A DNA stretch of 64,000 bases. It comes from Bifidobacterium tissieri (GTDB taxonomy: Bacteria; Actinomycetota; Actinomycetes; Actinomycetales; Bifidobacteriaceae). Within the stretch, counting starts at the first letter, position 1. Each line of letters begins with the position of its first letter. The stretch is taken from positions 288,695 through 352,694 of the forward strand of contig NZ_MWWV01000003.1 of assembly GCF_002259645.1 (NCBI RefSeq), written 5' to 3'. Below the pieces are notes generated by a model. The model was not told where the DNA came from. It did not search any database and was given only the letters and a program-made list of their open reading frames with translations. A program made the translations under genes and the position numbers. Shown here in pieces: positions 1 to 10,210 of this stretch.

Positions 1-1293
<1,293 letters not shown>

Positions 1294-1294
1294 T

Positions 1295-1861
1295 ATGCGA
1301 CTCCTCATCATGGGCCCGCAGGGCGTAGGCAAGGGAACCCAGGCTGCCAAGCTGGCTGAGCACTACGGCATCCCGACCATCTCCACCGGCGACATCTTCC
1401 GCTTCAACATCAAGAACAAGACGGAACTCGGCGTGGAGGCCCTCAAGTACATCGACAAGGGCGAACTGGTTCCCGACGAGCTGACCAACCGCATCGTCGA
1501 GGATCGTCTGGCTCAGGACGATGCCCAGAACGGCTGGATCCTCGACGGCTACCCGCGTAACGCCTCCCAGGTGGAGGCCCTCGACAGCATTCTCGCCAAG
1601 CTGGGCACGCCGCTCACCGCCGTGGTGGCGCTTGACGCCGATCATGATGTGCTGATGGAGCGCATGAAGAAGCGCGCCGAGATCGAGGGTCGTTCCGACG
1701 ACACCCCGGAGGCCATCGCCAAGCGTCTCGACGTGTACGCCAAGGAGACCGCTCCGCTGCTCGACACCTATGCCGAGCGTGGCCTGCTGGTCAAGATCGA
1801 TGGCGTGGGCGAGATCGACACCATTCAGGCCAACATCGTCAGCGCTCTCGACGCCCGCTGA
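1295..1861 (+). CDS. adk: Adenylate kinase
   Basis: Adenylate kinase catalyses ATP + AMP = 2 ADP in the cytosol. The 188-residue product has the P-loop GPQGVGKGT near residues 7-15, the AMP-site motif STGDIFR and the DGYPR motif. It is the short form: the lid is a brief loop (EIEGRSDDTPEA) and not the roughly 30-residue zinc-type lid. The ATG lies one base after the secY stop. In many bacteria map and infA follow adk; here map is absent from this position and sits near 39.8 kb. Confidence 0.97.
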   Translation: MRLLIMGPQGVGKGTQAAKLAEHYGIPTISTGDIFRFNIKNKTELGVEALKYIDKGELVPDELTNRIVEDRLAQDDAQNGWILDGYPRNASQVEALDSILAKLGTPLTAVVALDADHDVLMERMKKRAEIEGRSDDTPEAIAKRLDVYAKETAPLLDTYAERGLLVKIDGVGEIDTIQANIVSALDAR

Positions 1862-2012
1862 TTCCATCAGCTTTCGTGTCGATCGTGATCCGAGACGTGT
1901 AATCCCTGATTCAGAATTAATGATTTAGGATTGATGATTCGCGGACGACGATGAAGAAGCCGTCGCATTGGTATTCGGTGCGGCGGCTTCTCCGTATCTG
2001 ATATGGGTGCCG

Positions 2013-2074
2013 TATAATATCGGTTTTGCAATACGACACGCCGTAGTGTCGAATAACGCTAACCCTGTTATACT
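2013..2074 (+). promoter_or_regulatory. Candidate promoters of the infA-rpmJ-rpsM-rpsK-rpoA-rplQ unit
   Basis: The 278-base gap after adk holds two -10-like hexamers in an AT-rich stretch: TATAAT at 2013-2018 and TATACT at 2069-2074. Neither has a convincing -35 box. The second leaves a leader of about 60 bases before infA. Upstream, an imperfect hairpin (AGAAGCCG at 1955-1962 pairing with 1984-1991) may end the secY-adk transcript. Confidence 0.4.
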
Positions 2075-2139
2075 CATAGTTTGGTGTGTCTTCGGGCATA
2101 TCTTTAAGTAATCGTAGCCAAGGAACGGATCGGGAGCTC

Positions 2140-2358
2140 ATGGCAAAAGACGGTGTGATTGAAGTAGAAGGTCGTGTTGTCGAAGCATTGCCGAACGCAA
2201 TGTTCCGTGTCGAACTGGAAAACAAGCACATCGTTCTGGCGACCATCTCCGGAAAGATGCGTAAGAACTACATCCGCATCCTCCCGCAGGATCGAGTCGT
2301 GCTGGAAATGAGTCCGTACGACCTGAACCGCGGCCGCATTACCTACCGTTACAAGTAA
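2140..2358 (+). CDS. infA: Translation initiation factor IF-1
   Basis: IF-1 binds the 30S A site during initiation. The product is 72 residues, the usual length, and begins [20 protein letters not shown], the standard start of the S1-type OB fold. It ends with RGRITYRYK, a typical IF-1 terminus. The frame stays open 18 codons further upstream, but the ATG at 2140 matches the family. rpmJ follows after 10 bases, so the two are cotranscribed. Confidence 0.97.
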   Translation: MAKDGVIEVEGRVVEALPNAMFRVELENKHIVLATISGKMRKNYIRILPQDRVVLEMSPYDLNRGRITYRYK

Positions 2359-2368
2359 AAGGAAAACC

Positions 2369-2482
2369 ATGAAGGTCAGCCCCAGTGTGAAGAAGATCTG
2401 CGACAAGTGCCGCGTGATCCGTCGTCACGGCCGCGTCATGGTGATCTGCGAAAACCCGCGCCACAAGCAGCGTCAGGGCTGA
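2369..2482 (+). CDS. rpmJ: 50S ribosomal protein L36
   Basis: A 37-codon gene encoding L36 of the large subunit. The zinc-ribbon ligands are visible: [15 protein letters not shown] supplies the CxxC pair, followed by [13 protein letters not shown] with the third Cys and the His. This is the zinc-binding form and not the C-minus paralogue. A purine-rich AAAAGGAAAACC precedes the ATG. The position between infA and rpsM is canonical. Confidence 0.97.
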   Translation: MKVSPSVKKICDKCRVIRRHGRVMVICENPRHKQRQG

Positions 2483-2624
2483 GAGCAGACCCAGCGGCAA
2501 ATAATAAGGCGCTAAATCACAGCGTGCGCACCACCATATGCGGCGTTGAACCCCAGGTGCGGAGGCCTGGGCCGTGAACTCGGACGATTTGGCGTAAGAC
2601 CTCCGATGAACAGAAGGAATCGCA

Positions 2625-2999
2625 ATGGCACGTCTTGCCGGAGTCGACATCCCCAATGAGAAGCGCATCGAGATCGCCCTCACCTACATCTTTGGTGTGG
2701 GTCGCACTCGTGCGAAGGAAACGCTCGCAGCGACCGGTATCAACCCGGACACCCGCGTCAAGGACCTCTCCGATGAGCAGCTGATCACGCTGCGTGATTA
2801 CCTCGAGGGTAATTACAAGATCGAGGGCGATCTGCGTCGTGAGGTGGATGCGGATATCCGCCGTAAGATCCAGATCAATTGCTACCAGGGCATGCGCCAC
2901 CGTAAGCACCTGCCCGTGCGTGGCCAGCGCACCAAGACCAACGCCCGTACCCGCAAGGGCCCGAAGCGTACGGTCGCTGGTAAGAAGAAGGCCGCCTGA
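2625..2999 (+). CDS. rpsM: 30S ribosomal protein S13
   Basis: S13 sits in the head of the small subunit and contacts the P-site tRNA and the B1 bridges. The 124-residue product starts [19 protein letters not shown] and has the helix-two-turn-helix region and the basic tail ([17 protein letters not shown]) expected for S13. A ribosome-binding site, AGAAGGAA, precedes the ATG. It is in conserved order between rpmJ and rpsK. Confidence 0.98.
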   Translation: MARLAGVDIPNEKRIEIALTYIFGVGRTRAKETLAATGINPDTRVKDLSDEQLITLRDYLEGNYKIEGDLRREVDADIRRKIQINCYQGMRHRKHLPVRGQRTKTNARTRKGPKRTVAGKKKAA

Positions 3000-3087
3000 T
3001 CTTTTGTCGGGCGTGAGTCCAGGCCACGAGAGTTCATTCTCATCGCCTAGACCATAGAAATATTCGTAATCAAGGAAACGAGGATCC

Positions 3088-3486
3088 ATGGCAGCTGCGA
3101 AGCAGGCCACGCGCAAGCCCCGTCGTAGGGACCGTAAGTCGGTTCCCGTCGGACAGGCGCACATCAAGTCCACATTCAACAACACGATCATCTCGATCAC
3201 CGATCCGTCCGGTGCCGTCGTCTCCTGGGCGTCCGGTGGCGATGTCGGCTTCAAGGGCTCCCGTAAGTCCACGCCGTACGCCGCTGGCATGGCCGCTGAG
3301 GCCGCTGCCCGTAAGGCTATGGAGCACGGCGTCAAGAAGGTCGACGTGTTCGTGAAAGGCCCGGGTTCCGGTCGTGAGACCGCCATCCGCTCCCTGCAGT
3401 CCGCAGGCCTTGAGGTCGGTTCCATCTCCGACGTCACCCCGCAGGCTCACAACGGCGTTCGCCCCCCGAAGCGTCGCCGCGTCTGA
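3088..3486 (+). CDS. rpsK: 30S ribosomal protein S11
   Basis: S11 forms part of the small-subunit platform near the Shine-Dalgarno helix. The product has 132 residues with a basic N-terminus and the family core [16 protein letters not shown], followed by the [14 protein letters not shown] signature and the C-terminal PHNG-type segment ([15 protein letters not shown]). An AGGAAACGAGG ribosome-binding site precedes the ATG. Confidence 0.98.
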   Translation: MAAAKQATRKPRRRDRKSVPVGQAHIKSTFNNTIISITDPSGAVVSWASGGDVGFKGSRKSTPYAAGMAAEAAARKAMEHGVKKVDVFVKGPGSGRETAIRSLQSAGLEVGSISDVTPQAHNGVRPPKRRRV

Positions 3487-3565
3487 AGCACTGACTAGAA
3501 AGTAAACGTCCAACCCGCGAGAGCCGGTGCGTGCACAACCGGTTCGAGCTGAAAGGATAAGAAAA

Positions 3566-4561
3566 GTGCTTATTGCCCAGCGTCCGACCCTGACTGAGGA
3601 AGTCCTTAATCCCCAGCGTTCGCGCTTCACCATCGAGCCGCTCGAGCCTGGCTTCGGCTATACGCTCGGCAACTCGCTTCGTCGTACTCTGCTGAGCTCC
3701 ATCCCCGGAGCCGCAGTGACGAGCGTGCGCATCGACGGTGCCCAGCATGAGTTCACCACGCTTCCCGGCGTGAAGGAGGATGTCGCTGAGATCATCCTCA
3801 ACATCAAGAACCTCGTGCTGATGAGCGAATATGACGAGCCCGTCGTCATGTACCTGCGCAAGAACGGCGAGGGCGAGGCCACTGCCGGTGACATTACACC
3901 TCCGGCCGGCGTCGTCATCTCGAACCCCGATCTTCACATTGCCACCCTTGCCGAGGACGGCTCCCTGGAGATCGAGTTCACCGTCGAGCGTGGTCGTGGC
4001 TACGTTCCTGCCCAGATGAACAAGCAGGATACTGGCGAAATCGGTCGCATCCCGGTAGATTCCATCTACTCTCCAGTACTCAAGGTCAGCTACAAGGTCG
4101 AAGCCACCCGCGTGGAGCAGCGCACCGACTTCGACAAGCTGATCCTCGACGTGGAGACCAAGCCGGCCATCTCCCCGCGCGACGCCGTGGCTTCCGCGGG
4201 TTCGACCCTTGTTGAGCTGTTCAGCCTCTGCCGTGAGCTCAACAACCAGGCCGAAGGCATCGAGGTCGGCCCGGTTCCGGTTGTGGAAGAAGCCAACCCC
4301 GAAATGGCGGTTCCGATCGAGGAGCTGAACCTCACCCAGCGCAGCTACAACTGCCTGAAGCGTGAAGGCATCTCCACGATTGGTGAGCTTGTCTCCCACA
4401 CGGAGCAGGATCTGCTCGACATCCGCAATTTCGGTATGAAGTCCATCGACGAAGTCAAGGAGAAGCTGCAGGGCCTGGGCCTGTCGCTGAAGGCTTCGCC
4501 GCTGGGTCTCGACAGCATCAATCTCGAAGGAGGCACGTTCTTCTCCCCGGAAGACGAGTGA
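3566..4561 (+). CDS. rpoA: DNA-directed RNA polymerase alpha subunit
   Basis: Alpha dimerises to nucleate RNA polymerase assembly, and its C-terminal domain contacts UP elements and activators. I use the GTG at 3566: GAAAGGA at 3551-3557 is well placed, and the protein then begins [13 protein letters not shown] as in actinobacterial RpoA. The result is 331 residues. The frame is open to 3527, but that extension is not RpoA-like. The N-terminal assembly domain carries [18 protein letters not shown]. The C-terminal domain (about 250-325) has the helix-hairpin-helix core [17 protein letters not shown]. rplQ follows. Confidence 0.97.
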   Translation: MLIAQRPTLTEEVLNPQRSRFTIEPLEPGFGYTLGNSLRRTLLSSIPGAAVTSVRIDGAQHEFTTLPGVKEDVAEIILNIKNLVLMSEYDEPVVMYLRKNGEGEATAGDITPPAGVVISNPDLHIATLAEDGSLEIEFTVERGRGYVPAQMNKQDTGEIGRIPVDSIYSPVLKVSYKVEATRVEQRTDFDKLILDVETKPAISPRDAVASAGSTLVELFSLCRELNNQAEGIEVGPVPVVEEANPEMAVPIEELNLTQRSYNCLKREGISTIGELVSHTEQDLLDIRNFGMKSIDEVKEKLQGLGLSLKASPLGLDSINLEGGTFFSPEDE

Positions 4562-4681
4562 TCGCTTCGGCGTTCTCGCCTGACGGGAAGACGGACGTCT
4601 TCCTTGAACAATAAGCCCCGTGCCGCGCAGATGTTTGGGCCGCTGCCCTCCTGCCGGCACGGGACATAAGGAGTTATTACA

Positions 4682-5197
4682 ATGCCTACACCCAAGAAGG
4701 GCCCGCGCCTGGCGTCCAGCCCCGCGCATGAGCGTCTGATGCTCGCCAACATGGCGACCAGCCTCTTCCAGAACGGCCGCATCACCACCACGCTGCCCAA
4801 GGCCAAGCGTCTTCGTCCGCTCGCCGAGCGCCTGATCACGTTCGCCAAGCGTGGCGACCTGCACTCCCGTCGTCGCGTGATGCGTGTCATCCGCAACAAG
4901 TCCGTTGTGCACATGCTGTTCACCCAGATCGCCGAAATGATGGAGCAGCGTGAGGGCGGTTACACCCGCATCACCAAGATCGCTTCCCGTCAGGGCGACA
5001 ACGCCCAGATGGCCGTCATCGAGCTCGTCACCGAGCCGCTGAGCGCCAAGAAGGCCACCGTCGCCGAGGCTGAGGCCGCCACCAAGGTCGCCGCCGAGAA
5101 GGAAGCCGAAGCTCCCGTGGCCGAGGCCACCGAAGCTCCGGCTGCTGAAGCCCCTGCTGAGGCTCCTGCCGAAGAGGCCGCCGAGAAGGCCGAGTGA
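4682..5197 (+). CDS. rplQ: 50S ribosomal protein L17 with Ala/Glu-rich tail
   Basis: L17 lies near the peptide exit tunnel. The first 120 or so residues are standard L17 ([20 protein letters not shown], then [17 protein letters not shown]). About 50 more residues form a low-complexity Ala/Glu/Pro tail ending AEEAAEKAE, making 171 residues against roughly 120-130 in E. coli. Acidic Ala-rich tails are common on actinobacterial ribosomal proteins. A strong AAGGAG site precedes the ATG, and a terminator follows. Confidence 0.97.
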   Translation: MPTPKKGPRLASSPAHERLMLANMATSLFQNGRITTTLPKAKRLRPLAERLITFAKRGDLHSRRRVMRVIRNKSVVHMLFTQIAEMMEQREGGYTRITKIASRQGDNAQMAVIELVTEPLSAKKATVAEAEAATKVAAEKEAEAPVAEATEAPAAEAPAEAPAEEAAEKAE

Positions 5198-5291
5198 ATC
5201 ACTCGCCGATAAGGCATAAGCCGTAAGGCTCTGAGCTGGTAACGGTACTGATAACGGTCTACTGACAACGGTTCAGACATCGGCTTCACAT

Positions 5292-5337
5292 AAGGACGGA
5301 ATCCGTAATATGCGGGTTCCGTCCTTTTTGTTTTTTT
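5292..5337 (+). terminator. Rho-independent terminator after rplQ
   Basis: AAGGACGGAA at 5292-5301 pairs perfectly with TTCCGTCCTT at 5317-5326, followed by a T-rich run to about 5337. It ends the ribosomal-protein transcript, so truA probably has its own promoter or depends on read-through. Confidence 0.9.
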
Positions 5338-5450
5338 ACTGCTATTCCCTTGCGTTGCATTTCCGTTGACGGCCGATTTCCCGCCTCGATATGATCCTGT
5401 TTCCCGGCACTCCTCCGCATTGGTCTTCCCCCTTCGCCAGCATAGAGCGT

Positions 5451-6365
5451 ATGCGTTTGAGGATTGATCTGGGATATGACGGCGGCGGATTCTACGGGTG
5501 GGCGCGCCAGCCCGAACTCCGTACCGTGCAAGGGGAAATCGAAGCGGCGATCCGCAAGGTGCTGCATGTGCGTGCGGATGATCCCGAATCGCCGGAGATC
5601 CGTCTGGTCGTGGCCGGTCGTACCGATACCGGCGTTCATGCCCTGCATCAGGTCTGTCATCTTGATATCGACGAGGATGTACTCGCGCGGGCCGTGGGAC
5701 ATATGAATGTAACGCCGGAAGTCGCACTCGAACGACGATTGCAGCGAATGCTGCCCGACGATATCGCCATCCATCGAATTCGTCGCGCGCCGAACGGATT
5801 CGACGCACGTTTTTCCGCACTGGAGCGCACCTACGTGTACCGCGTATGCGACAACGGACGATTCGTGGATCCCCGTATACGTGGATTCGTCGTAGCCATC
5901 GACGAAACGCTCGATATGGACGCCATGAATCAGGCGGCTGCGCTCACCATCGGTCTGCATGATTTCGGCTCGTTCGCCACACCGAATCCGGGCGGCACCA
6001 CCATTCGTGAAGTCAAATACGCACGATGGCATCGTGCCGATCCAGGTGTGGCCTTGCATGGGGGAGCGGCATCCGGCGGATACGGCGAGCCGGTGCCCTA
6101 TGCGGAGACGGGACTGCTGTGTTTCACGATCGTGGCCGACGCGTTCGCCCGTAACATGGTGCGATCCCTGGTCAACGGATGCCTGCAGGTGGGACGAGGA
6201 CGCAAAGACGTCGACTGGTTCGCGCAGAAAATGGCGGAACCCAAGCGCGAAGGGTCCACAGGCCCGGCCGCAGCCAAGGGACTCACCCTCGAATACGTGG
6301 CCTATCCGCCCGACGACCAGCTCGCCGAACGCGCGCAGGCCATCCGCGCGGTACGCACGCTGTAG
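5451..6365 (+). CDS. truA: tRNA pseudouridine(38-40) synthase TruA
   Basis: TruA isomerises uridines 38, 39 and 40 in the tRNA anticodon arm. I choose the ATG at 5451 because the protein then starts MRLRIDLGYDGGGFYGWARQ, the family N-terminus; the frame extends 20 codons upstream to another ATG at 5391. The catalytic Asp lies in VVAGRTDTGVHALHQVCHLD. Near the C-terminus, FARNMVRSLV is the conserved active-site helix. The product is 304 residues. It follows the rplQ terminator, as in other actinobacteria. The downstream gap 6366-6641 holds no gene that I can see. Confidence 0.93.
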   Translation: MRLRIDLGYDGGGFYGWARQPELRTVQGEIEAAIRKVLHVRADDPESPEIRLVVAGRTDTGVHALHQVCHLDIDEDVLARAVGHMNVTPEVALERRLQRMLPDDIAIHRIRRAPNGFDARFSALERTYVYRVCDNGRFVDPRIRGFVVAIDETLDMDAMNQAAALTIGLHDFGSFATPNPGGTTIREVKYARWHRADPGVALHGGAASGGYGEPVPYAETGLLCFTIVADAFARNMVRSLVNGCLQVGRGRKDVDWFAQKMAEPKREGSTGPAAAKGLTLEYVAYPPDDQLAERAQAIRAVRTL

Positions 6366-6641
6366 TCGGCCTCGCTTGCATCCATTCGGCACGCGTCCGG
6401 CACCAGTTCGGTATTCGTCCAGTCCCGCAGACATCGCCAGTCCGTCCAGCCCGCAGGTCCCACCGCGTCCCCGATCGTGCAGTCGCATCCCACAGGCCCG
6501 AAGGCCCGAAGCATGTTGGAAACATTACTGTGGATTGTCGTTAACGGCACACGGTTAGGGTGAGAATGTTTTCATGGGAAGGCCAAACCCGCCCTCCCGG
6601 ATATGGCCTGACGCTATGGTGTGCAAAGGGAGGAATGGGCA

Positions 6642-8849
6642 GTGATCGAGTCGAAAGCACAGAAAATGGCCTCCGAACTGGTCGATCGTCGTGCTGCGAT
6701 CAACCGCGAACTGAGCCGTAACGGCGTACGGTTCGGCATCTACAAGAACGGCCAGTATCATGATCAGCTGTTTCCGTACGATCCGGTGCCGCGTATTATC
6801 GCATCCGACGAATTCGACGAATTGGAACGTGGACTGAAGCAGCGTGTGGACGCGTTGAACGCCTATCTCAAGGACGTCTACTCCGACAAGCGCATCGTGC
6901 ACGACGGCGTGATTCCGGAGGAATATGTGTACACGTCCGCCGGATACTTCCCGCAGGTCAACGGCGTGACCCCTCCCGGCGGCGTGTTCGCACACATCGC
7001 CGGCGAGGATCTGGTGCAGGGCGAGGACGGCAAGTGGTGGGTGCTCGAGGACAATCTGCGCATCCCGTCCGGCGCCAGTTACCCGCTGTTCGTACGTGAC
7101 ATCGAGCGCAGGATCTCGCCGCGACTGTTCCGCGACGTGCGCGTGCGCGACAATCGCGCCTACCCGACAATGCTGCGTCGGTCCATGGATTTCGTCTCCA
7201 CCGAAGGCATCGCCGTGGTACTCACGCCGGGCCGTTTCAACTCCGCCTTCTTTGAACACGCCTATCTGGCCGAGAAGACCGGAGCCGTGCTCGCGTTCCC
7301 CGAGGATCTGGAAGTCGAAAACAACGAACTGTACTTCATCGACTACTCCGGCAGGAAGCATCGTGTGGGCGTGGTCTACCGTCGTCTGTCCGACGAATAC
7401 CTCGATCCGTTCGCGTTCAACGCCGATTCGGTGATCGGCGTCCCCGGTCTGCTGGGTGCCTACCGCGCCGGCAATGTGGCCATCATGAACGCGCCGGGCA
7501 ACGGCGCCGCCGACGACAAGGCCATCTACTATTTCGTGCCGGCCATGGTGCAGTACTATCTGCACGAGGACCCGATCCTGCACAATGCACCGACCTACAT
7601 GCCCATGTTCAGCGAGGACCGCAAGACGGTGCTCGACCGGCTCGGCGAACTCGTGATCAAGGACGTCGCCGAGGCCGGCGGCTACGGCGTGGTGTTCGGC
7701 TCGAGTCTGGACGCCCGCCAGCGCGAGGAACTCGCCGACAAGATCAAGGCCGAACCGCGTCGATTCATCGCACAGGAGGTCATCCAGTTCCGTGACATCG
7801 ACGTGGTGGACCCGGCAACCGGGCGTATGGAACCGCGCAAGGCCGATCTGCGCGCCTTCGTCGTCACCGGTCCCGACACCCACGTCTGGTATTCGGGACT
7901 GACCCGGTACTCGTCCGTACCCGGGCAGATGATCGTCAACTCGTCGCAGGGCGGCGGATTCAAGGACACCTGGGTGCTTGCCGGCGAGGGCGAATCCCTG
8001 GAGAACGAATGGGCCAGCAAGCGCATCATCGCCGATTCGGAGCGTCACAGCCTGTCGCTGCTCACCGCGTCCAAGGCCGACAACCTCTACTGGCTCGGTC
8101 GATACACCGAACGCGTGTTCACCACGCTCACCCGATTCTTCCCCTTCTACGATCAGGTGATGGACACCGACGTGGATGCGTTCCGCCCGTTCGCCCGCGC
8201 CCTTGATCTGCCGGAGGACTTCGAGGATTTCGACACGTTCATCCACACCTTCCTCTACGACAAGAACAACCCCAACTCGGTGCGCAGCGCCATGGACTGC
8301 GCGTTCAACAATGCGGTGATCCTCCGCCCCGAACTCACCTCCCGCGTACTGCAGTATGTGGAGATGGCGTTGAGCAGCATCGCCGACGCCACCGCGCTGA
8401 GCTCCGACGCCGAGGACATCTACGCACAGCGCGACGTGAACGACGATCTGCTCGCCTTCTGGGGAGCAATCGAGAACTCGACGATCGATCAGACGCTCAA
8501 GGCATTCCTGTTCATCGGCAAGTATCTGGAACGACTGGACCTGTATACGCGACTGGCCGTGTCCGCCGACGAACTGCGCGCGCCAATCCACAAACTGGTC
8601 AGCTACGCCATGACGCTTGACGGCATGCCGGTGCCCGAATGCTTCGCCTCCGGACTGCGCTGGCTCATCGGTCAGCTGCCCAACCGTGGATACGAGGAGC
8701 TTGCCAAGACGCTCAAGCGGTTCCAGGAGGGATTCAACGACCGAGTAGCAGCCGAAACCCTTAGACCGCTCGCCGAGGTGAACACCATGAATCTGGCCTG
8801 CTCAAAGGCGTTGCTTTCTGATCCCGACGAGGGATCCGGCATTCGCTGA
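6642..8849 (+). CDS. Circularly permuted ATP-grasp / alpha-E fusion protein
   Basis: A 735-residue two-domain protein. Residues 1 to about 440 resemble the circularly permuted type-2 ATP-grasp family (DUF404/DUF407), with motifs NGVTPPGGVFAHIAGEDLV, WWVLEDNLRIPSGASYPL and VNSSQGGGFKDTWVL. Residues from about 460 form the all-helical alpha-E domain (DUF403), which opens DNLYWLGRYTERVF. The same architecture is known in Mycobacterium (Rv2567). ATP-grasp folds activate carboxylates to make amide or peptide bonds; the substrate here is unknown. GTG at 6642 is chosen because GGGAGGAA at 6628-6635 is well spaced; GTG at 6621 is also in frame. The neighbouring transglutaminase-like gene supports a joint function. 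Confidence 0.88.
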   Translation: MIESKAQKMASELVDRRAAINRELSRNGVRFGIYKNGQYHDQLFPYDPVPRIIASDEFDELERGLKQRVDALNAYLKDVYSDKRIVHDGVIPEEYVYTSAGYFPQVNGVTPPGGVFAHIAGEDLVQGEDGKWWVLEDNLRIPSGASYPLFVRDIERRISPRLFRDVRVRDNRAYPTMLRRSMDFVSTEGIAVVLTPGRFNSAFFEHAYLAEKTGAVLAFPEDLEVENNELYFIDYSGRKHRVGVVYRRLSDEYLDPFAFNADSVIGVPGLLGAYRAGNVAIMNAPGNGAADDKAIYYFVPAMVQYYLHEDPILHNAPTYMPMFSEDRKTVLDRLGELVIKDVAEAGGYGVVFGSSLDARQREELADKIKAEPRRFIAQEVIQFRDIDVVDPATGRMEPRKADLRAFVVTGPDTHVWYSGLTRYSSVPGQMIVNSSQGGGFKDTWVLAGEGESLENEWASKRIIADSERHSLSLLTASKADNLYWLGRYTERVFTTLTRFFPFYDQVMDTDVDAFRPFARALDLPEDFEDFDTFIHTFLYDKNNPNSVRSAMDCAFNNAVILRPELTSRVLQYVEMALSSIADATALSSDAEDIYAQRDVNDDLLAFWGAIENSTIDQTLKAFLFIGKYLERLDLYTRLAVSADELRAPIHKLVSYAMTLDGMPVPECFASGLRWLIGQLPNRGYEELAKTLKRFQEGFNDRVAAETLRPLAEVNTMNLACSKALLSDPDEGSGIR

Positions 8850-8862
8850 CGACTCTGACCGT

Positions 8863-8908
8863 ACGTGCCTCGTGTACCAAATGTTCGCATCGAGAACACG
8901 AGGCACGT
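8863..8908 (+). terminator. Hairpin after the ATP-grasp/alpha-E gene
   Basis: ACGTGCCTCGTGT (8863-8875) pairs perfectly over 13 bp with 8896-8908 around a 20-nt loop. No T-run follows, so this is a Rho-assisted or processing hairpin at best. It may reduce but not abolish read-through into the transglutaminase-like gene. Confidence 0.5.
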
Positions 8909-8969
8909 TCATTGGTATAAGGCCCTAGAATGAAAATGGTTTGCGTCGGGTGCCCAAGGAGAGATATCG

Positions 8970-9776
8970 GTGAAGAAACTGTATTTTGATTACGAGATGA
9001 AGCTGTCGTTCAGCTCGCCCGTGACCGATCATCGTTTCCAACTCAGGTGCATCCCCGCTACAGGTCCTCGCCAGCAGGTGGTCGATACCAAGGTCGTCAT
9101 CGAACCGCATGTGGAGGCGGAGACCGCCATCGATTCCTTCGATTCCGTGGTCATGACAGGGTTCATTCCCGAACCGCATACCTGCTTCAACTATCGGGTG
9201 ACCGGCATCGCATTCGTCGACAACGACAACACCAAGCCGGAAGTGTATAAGCCGTTGTACCGATTCGATTCCGCGCTCACCATTCCCGGTCCCGCCATCA
9301 AGGCGCTGACCGAACGTTGCAAGGACCGTCTGCGTACCGAATACAATTCCGGATCTCCGGTCGCCGTTGCGCAGGTGGTGATGGATGAGGTGTACAAGGC
9401 GTTCACGTACACGCCCAAATCCACCACAGTGCGCACCACCGCCGAGGAGGCGCTCGCCCAGGGCAAGGGCGTGTGTCAGGATTATGCGCATGTGATGCTG
9501 TCCGTATGCCGGCACGTGGGACTTACCGCCCGCTACATCGCCGGACTGCTGGGCGGTGAGGGTGCGACGCACGCATGGATCGAGGTGTATCACAAGAATC
9601 GGTGGATCGGTCTTGACCCTACGCACAACCGCATGGTCGACGACAATTACATCACCATCGCGCACGGTCGTGACTATCGCGATTGCATGCTCGACATCGG
9701 CATCTTCTCCGGTAATAACGTGAAGCAGGAGCAGTGGGTCAACGCGTCCGTGCATGAGCAGGGACCGCATGTGTGA
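8970..9776 (+). CDS. Transglutaminase-like domain protein
   Basis: A 268-residue cytosolic protein with an N-terminal beta-rich domain (DUF-type bacterial transglutaminase N-terminus) and a C-terminal papain-like core. The triad is clear: Cys in GKGVCQDYAHVML, His in GATHAWIEVY, Asp in WIGLDPTHN. Proteins of this type occur with alpha-E and permuted ATP-grasp proteins and have been proposed to cleave or ligate a peptide tag; this is family knowledge, not shown here. GTG at 8970 follows AAGGAGAGA with normal spacing. It is the second gene of the pair. Confidence 0.88.
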   Translation: MKKLYFDYEMKLSFSSPVTDHRFQLRCIPATGPRQQVVDTKVVIEPHVEAETAIDSFDSVVMTGFIPEPHTCFNYRVTGIAFVDNDNTKPEVYKPLYRFDSALTIPGPAIKALTERCKDRLRTEYNSGSPVAVAQVVMDEVYKAFTYTPKSTTVRTTAEEALAQGKGVCQDYAHVMLSVCRHVGLTARYIAGLLGGEGATHAWIEVYHKNRWIGLDPTHNRMVDDNYITIAHGRDYRDCMLDIGIFSGNNVKQEQWVNASVHEQGPHV

Positions 9777-9885
9777 CGTGACGGTTGCGTGACGTGGCGG
9801 TTGCGACATGACGGTTGTTGCTGTCACAATGTAGTGCGTGTAGTGTGTACGGATCGCCGTACGACACTTCGATATGACGATGATT

Positions 9886-9913
9886 TTGCATTATTCGTAA
9901 AACGTGGCATACT
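9886..9913 (+). promoter_or_regulatory. Promoter of tRNA-Ser
   Basis: TTGCAT at 9886-9891 and CATACT at 9908-9913 are separated by 16 bp. The -10 box ends 28 bases before the first tRNA base. The upstream region also has an inverted repeat, TACGG-ATCG-CCGTA, near 9850. Confidence 0.6.
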
Positions 9914-9941
9914 AGTCAAGTTGTCTTTTACGGGCAACGAT

Positions 9942-10027
9942 GGATAAGTGTCCGAGCGGTCGAAGGAGCACGCCTCGAAAGCGTGTGAGGGCAACCCCCT
10001 CCGCGAGTTCGAATCTCGCCTTATCCG
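9942..10027 (+). tRNA. tRNA-Ser (anticodon CGA)
   Basis: The acceptor arm GGATAAG at 9942 pairs with CTTATCC, and the discriminator is G. The anticodon stem-loop is CACGC-CTCGAAA-GCGTG, giving anticodon CGA, which reads UCG. A long variable arm (TGAGGGCAACCCCCTC) marks a class II tRNA-Ser. The T arm contains the GTTCGAATC loop. CCA is not encoded. A strong terminator follows directly. Confidence 0.95.
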
Positions 10028-10030
10028 CCC

Positions 10031-10070
10031 AAAGGGTTTCAGGTTCTTACCTGAAACCCTTTTTAGTTTT
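10031..10070 (+). terminator. Rho-independent terminator after tRNA-Ser
   Basis: AAAGGGTTTCAGGT at 10031-10044 pairs over 14 bp with ACCTGAAACCCTTT at 10049-10062, with a 4-nt loop and a following T-rich tail. Confidence 0.93.
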
Positions 10071-10084
10071 TCACTCTCCCCAAT

Positions 10085-10186
10085 AAGTCTGGGTAAAACC
10101 AAGTCTGGGTAAAACCGGATATCTGGGTATAACAATGTCGCGAGAAACCGATATCGAGGGTCTTCATGACATGGTTATACCCAGAC
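10085..10186 (+). repeat. Short tandem and inverted repeats behind tRNA-Ser
   Basis: AAGTCTGGGTAAAACC occurs twice back to back (10085-10100 and 10101-10116). A diverged third copy (TCTGGGTATAAC) follows near 10122. An inverted copy, GGTTATACCCAGAC, lies at 10173-10186. The unit is compact and lies just beyond a tRNA 3' end, a frequent integration site, but there is no integrase and no second tRNA end. Confidence 0.7.
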
Positions 10187-10210
10187 CGGTATCGTAAGGC
10201 CTGGAATTCG

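Noticed and set aside
6555..8591. Long minus-strand frame opposite the ATP-grasp/alpha-E gene
   Set aside because: The translation is His/Val/Gly-rich without motifs; the plus-strand frame encodes two recognised domains. The same applies to long antisense frames over infB, glmS, the M13 peptidase and the amino-acid permease/ATPase genes.
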